22,777 bases of DNA from positions 1 to 22,777 of IMG/VR virus record IMGVR_UViG_3300010354_000709; one strand, written 5' to 3'. The stretch's first letter is position 1. Every line of letters starts with the position of its first letter. The translations under genes were made by a program, and so were the position numbers. This stretch comes from a virus. Positions 8,101 to 15,672 of this stretch are shown piece by piece. The notes beneath the pieces were generated by a model that saw only the letters and a program-made list of their open reading frames with translations, was not told where the DNA came from and made no database searches.

Positions 8101-9716
8101 TGGCAATATCAAGAAGAAAAAGTGCAGAAAAATATATAACCAACCCTTCAGCAAAGTTAGTAAGGGAGACTTTAGATAATTCCACAATCCCCACATGGAA
8201 CCCTTCTAAGAATTATCAAAAATGTGCCATGCTCGTTCACAATAGAACTGCTGCTGGTGGTATGGGTGTTGACACTTATCAATCATCATATTTTCTCATG
8301 GAAGGGCAGAAAAGGTTTACGGTAGCAGGGTACCAAACGGGTTACAATATGGCCGGCTATTCCAATCAAGAAGCTCTTGCCGTAGAACCTGTATTAGTAC
8401 AGAATAACCCACCTTTAGCGCTTGATGAATACTTCGTAGATGCTTGTATGGGTTACGTTTGTCTTTACGCAGTGACAAACAAAGGCAATGTGTACACTGG
8501 TGGCTATAATCCTCATGGCAATCTTGGTCACAATGACACTACCCCTAGATATTCTCTCTTAAAAGTAACTTCAACCGCAGGTGGAATACAGTTTGGTCCA
8601 GGAGGAGTACAAGCCGTTAAAGTGTTTTCTACCGGATGGTCTGGCTACACAGCAAATACAGCCTACGTTTTGGATTCGGAAGGTAAAATCTATGGGTGCG
8701 GTTTTAACACTCAATACCAACTTGGCGATGGAACGACAACACAACGTAACGCTTTTCAACGCATTGGATCTTTAGAAGACATTACAACACTTTTCACGGG
8801 TGGTCAGTATGTTTTTGCTTTAAGAAATGATGGCAACCTGTACGTATGGGGAGATAACGCCAACGGTCAATTGGGTGTTGGTGATACTACTGCCCGTACA
8901 ACTCCAGTGTTGTCTACAACAGGTGTTAAAAAAGCACTAACAATGGATAACACTACTTACAAAAATGCTCACATCCTCAAAGCAGATGGAACCGTTTGGT
9001 TTACTGGATATTCAGGCTCAAATGGAGTTAGCGGTCTTGGTACTGCCACACAACATACAACTTGGCAACAAGTTACGATTAACATTTCTGGTAAAAATGT
9101 TGTAGATATTATTTCTAATGGACATGGCGCTGAATCGCGTTCTACTTGGGCACTTATTGACGATGGTTCTATTTATTCGTGGGGCTATAACGGCTATGGT
9201 CAATTGGGGCATAGTGCAACTACAGCTCAAGGTTCTCCTAACCTGTTAGTACAACCAACAGGGTTTCCAAAAGTAGATAAAATTCTGTCATTTGGTTCCG
9301 CTTCACAATATGGGTTTAAAGCCGTAAATATGGCAAGTGGAAGAATGTTTACAGTTGGGAATTGGTGCAATGGTGCTATTGGTATATCCAACAGTGACCC
9401 ATCTGGTACTTGGCCCCAAGAAAACCCTGAAACTAACCGTGCTCACTATCCAGCACGAGAGGTAGCAAGTCCTCAACCAGTGCAACAGGGATATGCAACT
9501 ATTAAAGATATTGTAGCTATGAGTACAGACAACAATGATCAAACTAGAGTATTTTGCTTATTGTCAGATGGCACAGTATGGGCCAAAGGATCTAACAATA
9601 AAGGAGAAATGGGCACAAAATACACAATGACTTTCTACAATGATGGCACAAACACACCTTCATTTCAATGGGGCAATCTTCGGTGGAATCCAAATTGGCA
9701 GCAAATTGACTTTTAA
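8100..9716 (+). CDS. RCC1-repeat beta-propeller tail protein, paralog 3
   Basis: This is a 538-aa protein. The ATG at 8100 overlaps the previous stop by one base (TAATG) with GGAG just upstream, and gives MAISRRK, matching the MAFTRRK and MAFTRKS starts of the sisters. An earlier in-frame ATG at 8079 lies inside the upstream gene and is less likely. RCC1 blades include YTGGYNPHGNLGHNDTT, YGCGFNTQYQLGDGTTT, YVWGDNANGQLGVGDTT and YSWGYNGYGQLGH. The segment GGYNGYGQ-type blade in this gene and in paralog 2 is almost identical at DNA level (around 9184 and 7249), which suggests recent duplication or gene conversion. It is the last gene before the strand switch. Confidence 0.8.
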   Translation: MAISRRKSAEKYITNPSAKLVRETLDNSTIPTWNPSKNYQKCAMLVHNRTAAGGMGVDTYQSSYFLMEGQKRFTVAGYQTGYNMAGYSNQEALAVEPVLVQNNPPLALDEYFVDACMGYVCLYAVTNKGNVYTGGYNPHGNLGHNDTTPRYSLLKVTSTAGGIQFGPGGVQAVKVFSTGWSGYTANTAYVLDSEGKIYGCGFNTQYQLGDGTTTQRNAFQRIGSLEDITTLFTGGQYVFALRNDGNLYVWGDNANGQLGVGDTTARTTPVLSTTGVKKALTMDNTTYKNAHILKADGTVWFTGYSGSNGVSGLGTATQHTTWQQVTINISGKNVVDIISNGHGAESRSTWALIDDGSIYSWGYNGYGQLGHSATTAQGSPNLLVQPTGFPKVDKILSFGSASQYGFKAVNMASGRMFTVGNWCNGAIGISNSDPSGTWPQENPETNRAHYPAREVASPQPVQQGYATIKDIVAMSTDNNDQTRVFCLLSDGTVWAKGSNNKGEMGTKYTMTFYNDGTNTPSFQWGNLRWNPNWQQIDF

Positions 9717-9722
9717 TTAGTT

Positions 9723-9741
9723 GTTATTTTTAATAAATAAC
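9723..9741. terminator. AT-rich hairpin between convergent genes
   Basis: GTTATTT (9723-9729) and AAATAAC (9735-9741) form a 7-bp inverted repeat with a 5-base loop. It lies in the 46-base gap between the third RCC1 gene and the convergent halogenase gene. The stem is AT-only except for the closing pair, so it is weak. It may act as a terminator in one or both directions. Confidence 0.4.
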
Positions 9742-9762
9742 TTATAAATTACTAAGTTTTGC

Positions 9763-11262
9763 TTAAAAGCGACTTGACCTAAGAAGTTCAATAAATTCAG
9801 TATTGTCCATAAAATCTTTTGAAATTAAATTCATATGCTCGATATGGCGCTCATAATCTTTTTTTCCATGATCCCCTTGCTTGTACTGCTTCAATTCTCT
9901 CAATGCCATTTCTTTGGAAATAAAACCAAGACCAGCAAGAACCCAATTGTAAATTCCAGAACCAGCAAAACCCATCATTACATTTAACTCATCATCTAAA
10001 ATAGTTTTATGTTTTGACGACTCAATTATCCATAGTGCTCGTTCAGTACGTCTTTCGGGCTTAGAAATGTCACGCCAAAACTCAGTATCGGTTCTTTCGC
10101 TGGCGTAGTGAACGCTAATAAAATCTTTAAAGCCTTCGTATAGCTCGCCTATCATTTTGTTATATGCCGCTATCGAAGCCCAGTTACAGGTAGCTTTTAT
10201 GTCTTGCTTAAGATAGTTAAAAACAAAATAGTGAAGTTGTGTAATTGTCCCATGAATACTTGTTGCCTCTAGTGGCTCCAAAAATGCTGATGATAAACCG
10301 ATAAATAAACAATTGTTTTTCCAAACTTCAGATAATCTGCCTGCGTCAAAGTCAATAAACTTTATCGGATTAATTTCTTGCCTCAGAAGCATTTCAATTT
10401 CTTTTTGAGCATCTTCTTTTGTTGTGTACGATGAGTCAAAGACATATCCGCAACCCATTCTGTCTTGAGTTGGTGTCATCCACATCCAACCGTGTTTTTG
10501 TGCATAAGCAACAATTACTGGGTCAATCCTGAACCCTTCTTTATGCTGAAGAATAAAAGGCATTGCCGTATTCACTGGCAAATGTTTTGCATATGACTCC
10601 CATTTGACGCCCATTTTCTTGGGAAGTACTCGATTAAACCCAGTGGCATCAATAAAAAAATCAGACTCAACATTTTGCCCAGACCCAAGCGTAACAAACT
10701 GTATATTTCCAGATTCGTCTATTTTTGCATCTGAAATTTTCCCGTCAATTACCGTCACGGATTGGCACCGGCGTTTAAAGTATTGACCCACTAAGTGTCC
10801 ATCAAAGTTGTAGCCGTAGTTGTTCCCTGCCTTTAAAACATCTCCCTCAAAATGAAATGGCGACAGTGATTTGGAAGTCAAATATCCATTTCTACTTGCC
10901 GTATGCATGGGAATATCGTTAGCTATAACATGCATGAAAGAAGGAAAAGTCCCATACTCTAATTGGCCAGTACCGTCTATTGGGGCAATATATTCGTGGT
11001 TAAGTTTTCGCCAATCAACATGATGAATTGCCATTTTGGGAGTTGCATTTGTTTCTTTAAAAAATTCTGTTTCATTACAGCCATAGTTGAAACGAGAGTT
11101 TTTTATAATATTTGTCAGGGTTCCTGTGCTGGCTTCCCCGGCACCGATTATCCCTATTTCGCTAGATTCAATTACGGTCACTTGGTGCTCTGGGTGAACT
11201 TTACTGATCATAAAAGCAGCAAGCCAACCTGCCGTTCCCCCACCTAGGACGGTTATTTTCAT
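9763..11262 (-). CDS. Flavin-dependent (tryptophan-halogenase-like) halogenase
   Basis: The 499-aa product has the FAD-binding Rossmann start MKITVLGGGTAGW (GxGxxG at 7-12). It also has the putative catalytic Lys76 in NATPKMAIHHVDW, FIDATGF at about 203-209, a WMWMTP at 259-264 corresponding to the halogenase WxWxIP signature with Thr for Ile, and AFLEPLEATS with Glu332 in the place of the catalytic Glu of PrnA. Length and motifs fit the tryptophan halogenase family, in which FADH2 and oxygen make hypohalous acid that is guided to a Lys. Cyanophages carry such enzymes (VirX1 of phage Syn10 was characterised as a halogenase). The substrate is unknown. It needs reduced flavin, presumably from the host, since no flavin reductase is in view. 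It is a single minus-strand gene between two plus-strand fibre clusters. Confidence 0.9.
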   Translation of the reverse strand: MKITVLGGGTAGWLAAFMISKVHPEHQVTVIESSEIGIIGAGEASTGTLTNIIKNSRFNYGCNETEFFKETNATPKMAIHHVDWRKLNHEYIAPIDGTGQLEYGTFPSFMHVIANDIPMHTASRNGYLTSKSLSPFHFEGDVLKAGNNYGYNFDGHLVGQYFKRRCQSVTVIDGKISDAKIDESGNIQFVTLGSGQNVESDFFIDATGFNRVLPKKMGVKWESYAKHLPVNTAMPFILQHKEGFRIDPVIVAYAQKHGWMWMTPTQDRMGCGYVFDSSYTTKEDAQKEIEMLLRQEINPIKFIDFDAGRLSEVWKNNCLFIGLSSAFLEPLEATSIHGTITQLHYFVFNYLKQDIKATCNWASIAAYNKMIGELYEGFKDFISVHYASERTDTEFWRDISKPERRTERALWIIESSKHKTILDDELNVMMGFAGSGIYNWVLAGLGFISKEMALRELKQYKQGDHGKKDYERHIEHMNLISKDFMDNTEFIELLRSSRF

Positions 11263-11314
11263 AAAAACACCATATCACTTTTATTTAACTCTTAGTTTTT
11301 AGCAGAAAAAAATA

Positions 11315-11323
11315 TGGGATAAT
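11315..11323 (+). promoter_or_regulatory. Candidate extended -10 promoter, leaderless
   Basis: TGG-GATAAT (TG at 11315-11316, hexamer 11318-11323) lies six bases before the ATG at 11330 of the second fibre cluster, in the 67-base divergent gap. There is no Shine-Dalgarno sequence and no good -35. Transcription would begin at or next to the start codon. Confidence 0.45.
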
Positions 11324-11329
11324 TGCAAC

Positions 11330-11515
11330 ATGGCTTTATCTTTTCCTATGTCCCCCGCCAATGGCGATCGGGTAATTTTGGCTGGGAGAGAGTATCAATT
11401 CATTAGTCCAAAATGGCTAAGTTATAAGTCTGTTATTATTGATTCTGGCTTAAGCACGACCGTGTTCACCCCTAACTCAGAAACTGTTGACGGAGGAAAT
11501 GCCAATGGCATATAA
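11330..11515 (+). CDS. Small fibre-leader protein, 61 aa
   Basis: This short protein starts MALSFPMSPANGDRV, then AGREYQFISPKW. That layout (SFP..P..GD....G..Y.....W) is common at the N-terminus of phage fibre or structural proteins, where it often heads a longer chain. Here it stops after 61 codons and overlaps the next gene by 11 bases. It could be a small virion subunit or a remnant split from a longer fibre. No ribosome binding site is visible before the ATG; a -10-like GATAAT six bases upstream suggests a leaderless mRNA. Confidence 0.65.
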   Translation: MALSFPMSPANGDRVILAGREYQFISPKWLSYKSVIIDSGLSTTVFTPNSETVDGGNANGI

Positions 11516-12806
11516 AAGAATTTTATTGAGGCGAGACACTGCCGCCAATTGGACATCGGGCAATGCCATCCTTGCTTCTGGCGAACTCGGCTACGAAACA
11601 GATACTGGTAAGTTCAAAATTGGGAATGGCTCAACTTCTTGGAATTCCTTAGTTTATTCCATAAATGCAATTATGGGTTCTATATCTCTAAACGATGTTG
11701 GGGATGTCACAATTACTAGTGCCACCAATGGTGATTTTTTGCGGTGGAACGGTAGTGCATGGATAAACGATGCAGTTAATCTTTCAACCGACACTATCGG
11801 TTCCTACGTTGAATCGCTGGTTGCTGGGACTGGTGTCACTCTTGCGAACAATTCTGGCGAAGGGGCAACACCAACTATTGCTGTTGACACAACTGTTATT
11901 CAGGCCCGAGTAGTCGATGTTTCTGATACGGAAATTGGATACCTAAATGGCGTAACTTCTGCAATTCAGACGCAAATAGACAACAAGCAATCAGTTGTGA
12001 CCAATGTTTCTGACACCGAAATTGGTTATCTAGATGGTGTAACTTCAGCAATTCAGACACAGATTGACAGCAAGGCACCACTTGATTCGCCAACATTTAC
12101 AGGTACCGTAACTCTTCCGGATAACACTGTTGCTCTTGGCACAAAGACAACTGGCGCCTATGTCGAATCTTTGGTTGCTGGAACTGGCGTAACCCTTACC
12201 AACAACTCTGGAGAAAGTGCTACTCCGACTATTGCTATTGGTCAAGCCGTTGCCACAAACAGTAATGTCACCTTCAATGATGTCATTGTTAGCGGAAACT
12301 TGACTGTTTCTGGTACGGCAACTTCTGTAAATACCGAAATACTTACGGTTGATGACAATATTGTCGTGCTCAACAACAATGTTACGGGTTCTCCAACAGA
12401 GAATGCTGGTCTTGAAATTGAGCGTGGTACATCCGCAAATGTTCTGCTTCGCTGGAATGAAGCAAGCGATATATGGGAAATTACGACAGACGGTTCAACT
12501 TACGGTCAGATTGCCACCACTGGCGATGTCGCTACAGCCACTGGTGCAGTAAGCGTAGACAACCTTTCTGATGCAACAATTACCTCGGCAGCCAATGGAG
12601 ATTTCTTAAAATACAACGGCGCCGCATGGGTAAATGACGCAATCAATCTGGGCACGGACACAGTAGGTAACTATATGACGGACCTATCGGCTGGGGATGG
12701 AATTTCAATTACTCACACTCCTGGCGAAGGTTCTACAGCAACTGTTGCCGTAGATACAGCAATTGCGTCAAATGACCAGTTCGTACTGGCAGGGCAAATT
12801 TTCTAG
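11505..12806 (+). CDS. Tail fibre protein with repeated fibre modules, 433 aa
   Basis: The ATG at 11505 is chosen because GGAGG at 11492-11496 is 8 bases upstream; the ATG at 11499 is too close. The N-terminus MAYKRILLRRDTAANW followed by GELGYETDTGKFKIGNG is the phage fibre opening (LRRDTAANWTS..N..L..GE.G) found in many aquatic phages. Three copies of a YVESLVAGTGVTL..NNSGE.ATP-like module occur, the last diverged, as do two copies of VSDTEIGYL.GVTSAIQTQID and a VSGNLTVSGTATSVNTEILTVDDN segment. The same modules occur in the fibre at the left edge of the window. The product is probably a trimeric host-recognition fibre. Confidence 0.85.
   Translation: MAYKRILLRRDTAANWTSGNAILASGELGYETDTGKFKIGNGSTSWNSLVYSINAIMGSISLNDVGDVTITSATNGDFLRWNGSAWINDAVNLSTDTIGSYVESLVAGTGVTLANNSGEGATPTIAVDTTVIQARVVDVSDTEIGYLNGVTSAIQTQIDNKQSVVTNVSDTEIGYLDGVTSAIQTQIDSKAPLDSPTFTGTVTLPDNTVALGTKTTGAYVESLVAGTGVTLTNNSGESATPTIAIGQAVATNSNVTFNDVIVSGNLTVSGTATSVNTEILTVDDNIVVLNNNVTGSPTENAGLEIERGTSANVLLRWNEASDIWEITTDGSTYGQIATTGDVATATGAVSVDNLSDATITSAANGDFLKYNGAAWVNDAINLGTDTVGNYMTDLSAGDGISITHTPGEGSTATVAVDTAIASNDQFVLAGQIF
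11913..12072 (+). repeat. Two-copy VSDTEIGYL/GVTSAIQTQ fibre repeat
   Basis: Two near-identical units of about 23 aa (VSDTEIGYL then GVTSAIQTQID) lie back to back within the fibre, and the DNA of the two copies is also similar. This motif is well known from phage fibres, where it probably forms a coiled or triple-helical shaft segment. Confidence 0.75.
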
Positions 12807-12830
12807 TAAGTTAGATACAGGAGATAGAAC

Positions 12831-13199
12831 ATGGCAACATTTAGTAAACAACTTCTTTCAGCAAGCACTGACGGTCGAGCAATCAAGGTTGTGGCAACAG
12901 CCATTGGTTCATCTCCGACCCTAATTCATACTGGTCAAACTTCAACAAGCATTTTGGAAGAAGTCTGGATTTACGCTCAAAACAACCACACAGCAGATGT
13001 TGCTGTACGAATTGGTTTTGGTGGAGTAACAGACCCAGATGACATCATTGAATACACAGTAAAAACCAAAGGCGGTTTATATCTAGTTGTTCCTGGTTTA
13101 ATTCTTAAGGGCAATGCAACCCCACTTACGGTTCAAGCGGCAGCAGGAACAGCAAACGTTATTTCGTTGTCAGGATACGTCAACCGAATTGCACCATAA
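12831..13199 (+). CDS. Small phage structural protein (predicted beta-sandwich), 122 aa
   Basis: A clear AGGAGAT ribosome binding site precedes the ATG. The protein has strands typical of a small beta sandwich (ILEEVWIYAQNN, ADVAVRIGFGG, GLYLVVPGLILKGN, NVISLSGYVNRI). It is similar in layout to the 109-aa protein at 758-1087, and like that protein it directly follows a fibre with the SLVAGTGVTL module. A fibre-tip, collar or decoration role is inferred. No enzymatic feature was seen. Confidence 0.75.
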   Translation: MATFSKQLLSASTDGRAIKVVATAIGSSPTLIHTGQTSTSILEEVWIYAQNNHTADVAVRIGFGGVTDPDDIIEYTVKTKGGLYLVVPGLILKGNATPLTVQAAAGTANVISLSGYVNRIAP

Positions 13200-13202
13200 A
13201 TT

Positions 13203-14213
13203 ATGTCTGAATTCATCAAACGAGGTGCCGTCAGTCAGGCTGTAAGCGGTGGTCCGCTTGCGCCTCGTCATAATCGAAACAACAAAACAGATGGTATATT
13301 TGCTTATTGGTTTGCTCAAGGCAAATCTATCCTTGCGGCTTTTATTGATTCTTTCACGCGAAGCAATAATGCAAGCAGCGTAGCAGGTGGCCCAGTGGAT
13401 TGGGTAGCAGAAAGTGGTACTTGGGGTATTGATACAAACATGGCAACCACGAGCACAGCTGCTTCTTCTTATCCTGTAGTTACTTTTGATGCCGGAACAG
13501 TGGCCGCAACGGTGAAGGCAACCTTGCCGACCACAAGATCTGCAGGCGCAGGTGTTGCATTTTGGGTTACCGACACCAACAATTGGTGGGCGGCTGTTGC
13601 TGACAAAGTGGATTCGACTGGTGCGCCATACAACTGTTCTGGTCCAGGAACTGCAAATAACTCAACCGGTAATTGTTCTTATACTTATCAATCAGTTGGT
13701 GGCGGACCAGGCGTTGCACCAGGTGGCTACTATCCGTATTGGGCATGCAGTAGTGGAACACTGTTTGGGAATGGTTGCTGGTACTACGATGGCTACACTT
13801 GGATTCAGTTCGGTACGGGTTATATTGCTTGTTGTACTTATGTAGCTCCGTACCCTTACAATGCTCCATACAATTACACCCCAGTGCCAGTAACCTACGC
13901 TGGCACCGCAAGTACCTATAATCGTTCAGATATTAAAATTATTAAAAAAACTGCTGGGGTTATTTCAACTGTTTCTACGACCCAAGTCGCCAACCCAACA
14001 TCAACTTCATATTTAACCTATATTCAAGCGGCAACTACGCCTACTGGAGTTACGGTTACGGCAGTTGATAGTTCAGCACCAAATACTGTTGTGACTGCAA
14101 ATGCGCTCGCAGGATTACCGTTGCCTGCTCAAAAATTTGGTATTGTCTATACCCCATCAACCCTTTATGGAAATCCGAAAGTTGAACAAGTTGAGTACAC
14201 CCCTGCTCCGTGA
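13203..14213 (+). CDS. Lectin-like adhesin with a Cys/Tyr/Pro-rich insert, 336 aa
   Basis: The start of the protein (IDSFTRSNNAS then WVAESGTWGIDTN, AGVAFWVTDTNNWWAAVAD) has the pattern of laminin-G/concanavalin-like beta-sandwich domains common in phage adhesins. That domain resumes at about residue 240 (RSDIKIIKKTAG through LPLPAQKFGIVYTP). Between them, residues about 137-233 form an insert with six cysteines (145, 158, 182, 192, 210, 211), about 16 tyrosines and several prolines, including VAPYPYNAPYNYTPVPV. The ATG lies three bases after the preceding stop with no ribosome binding site, so translation is probably coupled. The product is likely an exposed receptor-binding protein. The insert could be disulfide bonded or a target of modification enzymes encoded nearby, which is inference. 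Confidence 0.75.
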   Translation: MSEFIKRGAVSQAVSGGPLAPRHNRNNKTDGIFAYWFAQGKSILAAFIDSFTRSNNASSVAGGPVDWVAESGTWGIDTNMATTSTAASSYPVVTFDAGTVAATVKATLPTTRSAGAGVAFWVTDTNNWWAAVADKVDSTGAPYNCSGPGTANNSTGNCSYTYQSVGGGPGVAPGGYYPYWACSSGTLFGNGCWYYDGYTWIQFGTGYIACCTYVAPYPYNAPYNYTPVPVTYAGTASTYNRSDIKIIKKTAGVISTVSTTQVANPTSTSYLTYIQAATTPTGVTVTAVDSSAPNTVVTANALAGLPLPAQKFGIVYTPSTLYGNPKVEQVEYTPAP

Positions 14214-14364
14214 TTTTGCAAAAGAAAGATTTGAGATTTGCAGAAGTTGTCCTCGATACTTCAAGTTGACATCAACTTGTCGCGAGTGTGGATGTTTTAT
14301 GATATTAAAAATACAACTAGCTTCAGCTAGTTGCCCAATTAAAAAATGGAGTGCAAATGTATAA
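14167..14364 (+). CDS. Seven-cysteine zinc-ribbon-like small phage protein
   Basis: This 65-aa product overlaps the 3' end of the adhesin gene by 47 bases. Its C-terminal half has Cys spacing CX2C-X9-CX2CXC-X12-C and ends CPIKKW. The spacing and the CGCFM..K..L...CP..KW signature are exactly shared with the minus-strand protein at 22156-22389, so they are one family, seen widely in aquatic phages. The cysteines suggest metal binding. The start is uncertain: the ATG at 14167 is the simplest, but TTG codons at 14182 and 14191 are possible and none has a clear ribosome binding site. The function is unknown. Confidence 0.7.
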   Translation: MEIRKLNKLSTPLLRDFAKERFEICRSCPRYFKLTSTCRECGCFMILKIQLASASCPIKKWSANV

Positions 14365-14635
14365 TAGAACCGTATCTTTTAATACAAACTCCGAGGACTT
14401 GGTCAAGGCAGTAAATTCTCTTCTTTTTTATCTCAATGTGGCAAAAGATAGAATTTTGGAAGACTCCGAATATCCTGCAACCAACGAAATAATCATGCCA
14501 TTTGACGAAGCTAGGGCTTTGCTTGCCGCAATGTATAGTCTTTCTACCCTGCCAGATAGCGAAGCCTTACCAATGGATAGTCAATTTTCCTTGGAAGAAT
14601 TTTACATTCAAGCCAAACAGATACCTCAATTCTAG
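14357..14635 (+). CDS. Hypothetical phage protein, 92 aa
   Basis: The ATG at 14357 is placed by GGAG at 14348-14351; a GTG six bases earlier in the same frame is the alternative. It overlaps the preceding stop by eight bases. The protein is acidic and mostly helical by appearance (DLVKAVNSLLFYLNVAKDRILEDSEYP; FDEARALLAAMYSL). No family is recognised. Confidence 0.65.
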   Translation: MYNRTVSFNTNSEDLVKAVNSLLFYLNVAKDRILEDSEYPATNEIIMPFDEARALLAAMYSLSTLPDSEALPMDSQFSLEEFYIQAKQIPQF

Positions 14636-14641
14636 GGTTTT

Positions 14642-14650
14642 TGCTAGGCT
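14642..14650 (+). promoter_or_regulatory. Candidate extended -10 promoter, leaderless
   Basis: TGC-TAGGCT (TG at 14642-14643, hexamer 14645-14650) sits six bases before the ATG at 14657, the same geometry as at 11318-11330. No Shine-Dalgarno sequence precedes this gene and no convincing -35 was seen. Confidence 0.35.
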
Positions 14651-14656
14651 TGCCCT

Positions 14657-15058
14657 ATGGCAGCACAAATTCTTTCAAGCAGTCAAGGGCCAGTGGTGGT
14701 TTATGAGGGACTTGTTCTTCGTATGTCCGATGTTGAGGGTATGTTGGCCGCAGTTGATGATACCCCTAACTTGCTTCAAGATCTAGAAAAATCAATTATT
14801 GAACATTTTCTTTTAGTAGTTGAATTTGTGAAAGAAAATTTTTTAGATAAGAAAAAACATCTTTATGTCAAACTGGTTTCAGATGCATTGACGACAATGG
14901 ATGATTTTAATAAATTTGCCAATGTTGAATATATTTCATACTTACACAATAGAACATTACAGAACAATCCCCATATGACCCCAGAACAAGCAGACAAGGA
15001 AATGCGTCGACAAAATCGTCAAGATATTAACGATTTCTACGCACCAAAACAAAAATGA
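14657..15058 (+). CDS. Hypothetical helical phage protein, 133 aa
   Basis: The product is strongly charged and looks helical from residue 30 on (LLQDLEKSIIEHFLLVVEFVKENF; KLVSDALTTMDDFNKF) and ends with a basic, Gln-rich stretch (EQADKEMRRQNRQD). It precedes a chain of oxygenase genes and its stop overlaps the first of them by four bases (ATGA), which ties it to that operon. No Shine-Dalgarno sequence was seen; a -10-like TAGGCT lies six bases upstream. The family is not recognised. It might be an assembly or regulatory partner, but nothing visible shows this. Confidence 0.65.
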   Translation: MAAQILSSSQGPVVVYEGLVLRMSDVEGMLAAVDDTPNLLQDLEKSIIEHFLLVVEFVKENFLDKKKHLYVKLVSDALTTMDDFNKFANVEYISYLHNRTLQNNPHMTPEQADKEMRRQNRQDINDFYAPKQK

Positions 15059-15672
15059 CTCACAAACCATCTGATGTAAGGTATGACAGACCAGTAAATA
15101 ACTGCACCCCGCCTTTTATTGTTGTCTCTAAAGTATTCACACATAAAGAGTGTGCAGAAATTATTAGTATCGGAAACTCTAAATCTCTTGAGCCAGGCAA
15201 GATCGGTGACGGTTCAGTTAAGTCTGAAATTCGAAGTTCCGATTTAAGATTTATTGAACCTTTAAATCTAGAAAAAATTGGTTGGATTTTTGAAAGACTA
15301 AAAGAAATTATTGACAACGTAAATGACCGAGTTTACGAGTATGACCTTAAGTATTTTGCTCCTCCGCAATTCACCTTATACAAAGAGGGTGATTTTTATG
15401 ATTGGCACATGGATTTAATTATGGGAAATCCGTGCCCAAACTTATTTATGAGGAAACTTTCCGCAACGGTTTTTCTTTCAAACCAAAACGAATTTACTGG
15501 TGGCGAATTTTTGATAGGCAGAAAATCAGACGGATCACACGAAAATGTGATTGAAAACGAACAAGGTGCCGTGGTTTTGTTCCCGTCTTTTATGTGGCAT
15601 AAAGTTAACCCTGTTTTGTCGGGTCAAAGATTTTCTTTAGTTGTTTGGACAGAGGGAGACAAATTCAAATGA
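15055..15672 (+). CDS. 2OG-Fe(II) oxygenase, prolyl-4-hydroxylase/PKHD type (1)
   Basis: This 205-aa enzyme has the jelly-roll oxygenase signature. The iron ligands are H118 and D120 (DWHMD) and H182 (FMWHKV), and R192 (QRFSLVVW) binds the 2-oxoglutarate carboxylate. The surrounding TVFLSN....GGEFLIG and GAVVLFPS strands fit PKHD-type and P4H-like hydroxylases. Such enzymes hydroxylate protein side chains or small molecules using oxygen and 2-oxoglutarate. The start codon overlaps the previous stop (ATGA), and its own stop overlaps the next gene in the same way, so translational coupling is likely. The substrate is unknown; tail proteins are a plausible target. Confidence 0.88.
   Translation: MTHKPSDVRYDRPVNNCTPPFIVVSKVFTHKECAEIISIGNSKSLEPGKIGDGSVKSEIRSSDLRFIEPLNLEKIGWIFERLKEIIDNVNDRVYEYDLKYFAPPQFTLYKEGDFYDWHMDLIMGNPCPNLFMRKLSATVFLSNQNEFTGGEFLIGRKSDGSHENVIENEQGAVVLFPSFMWHKVNPVLSGQRFSLVVWTEGDKFK

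Noticed and set aside
9754-9763. T4-like late promoter (TATAAATT near 9743-9750)
   Set aside because: It resembles TATAAATA but points toward the convergent halogenase 3' end, with no plus-strand gene downstream to drive.
10963-11247. 94-aa plus-strand frame opposite the halogenase N-terminus
   Set aside because: The halogenase reading has all family motifs; the opposite frame has no ribosome binding site or recognisable domain.
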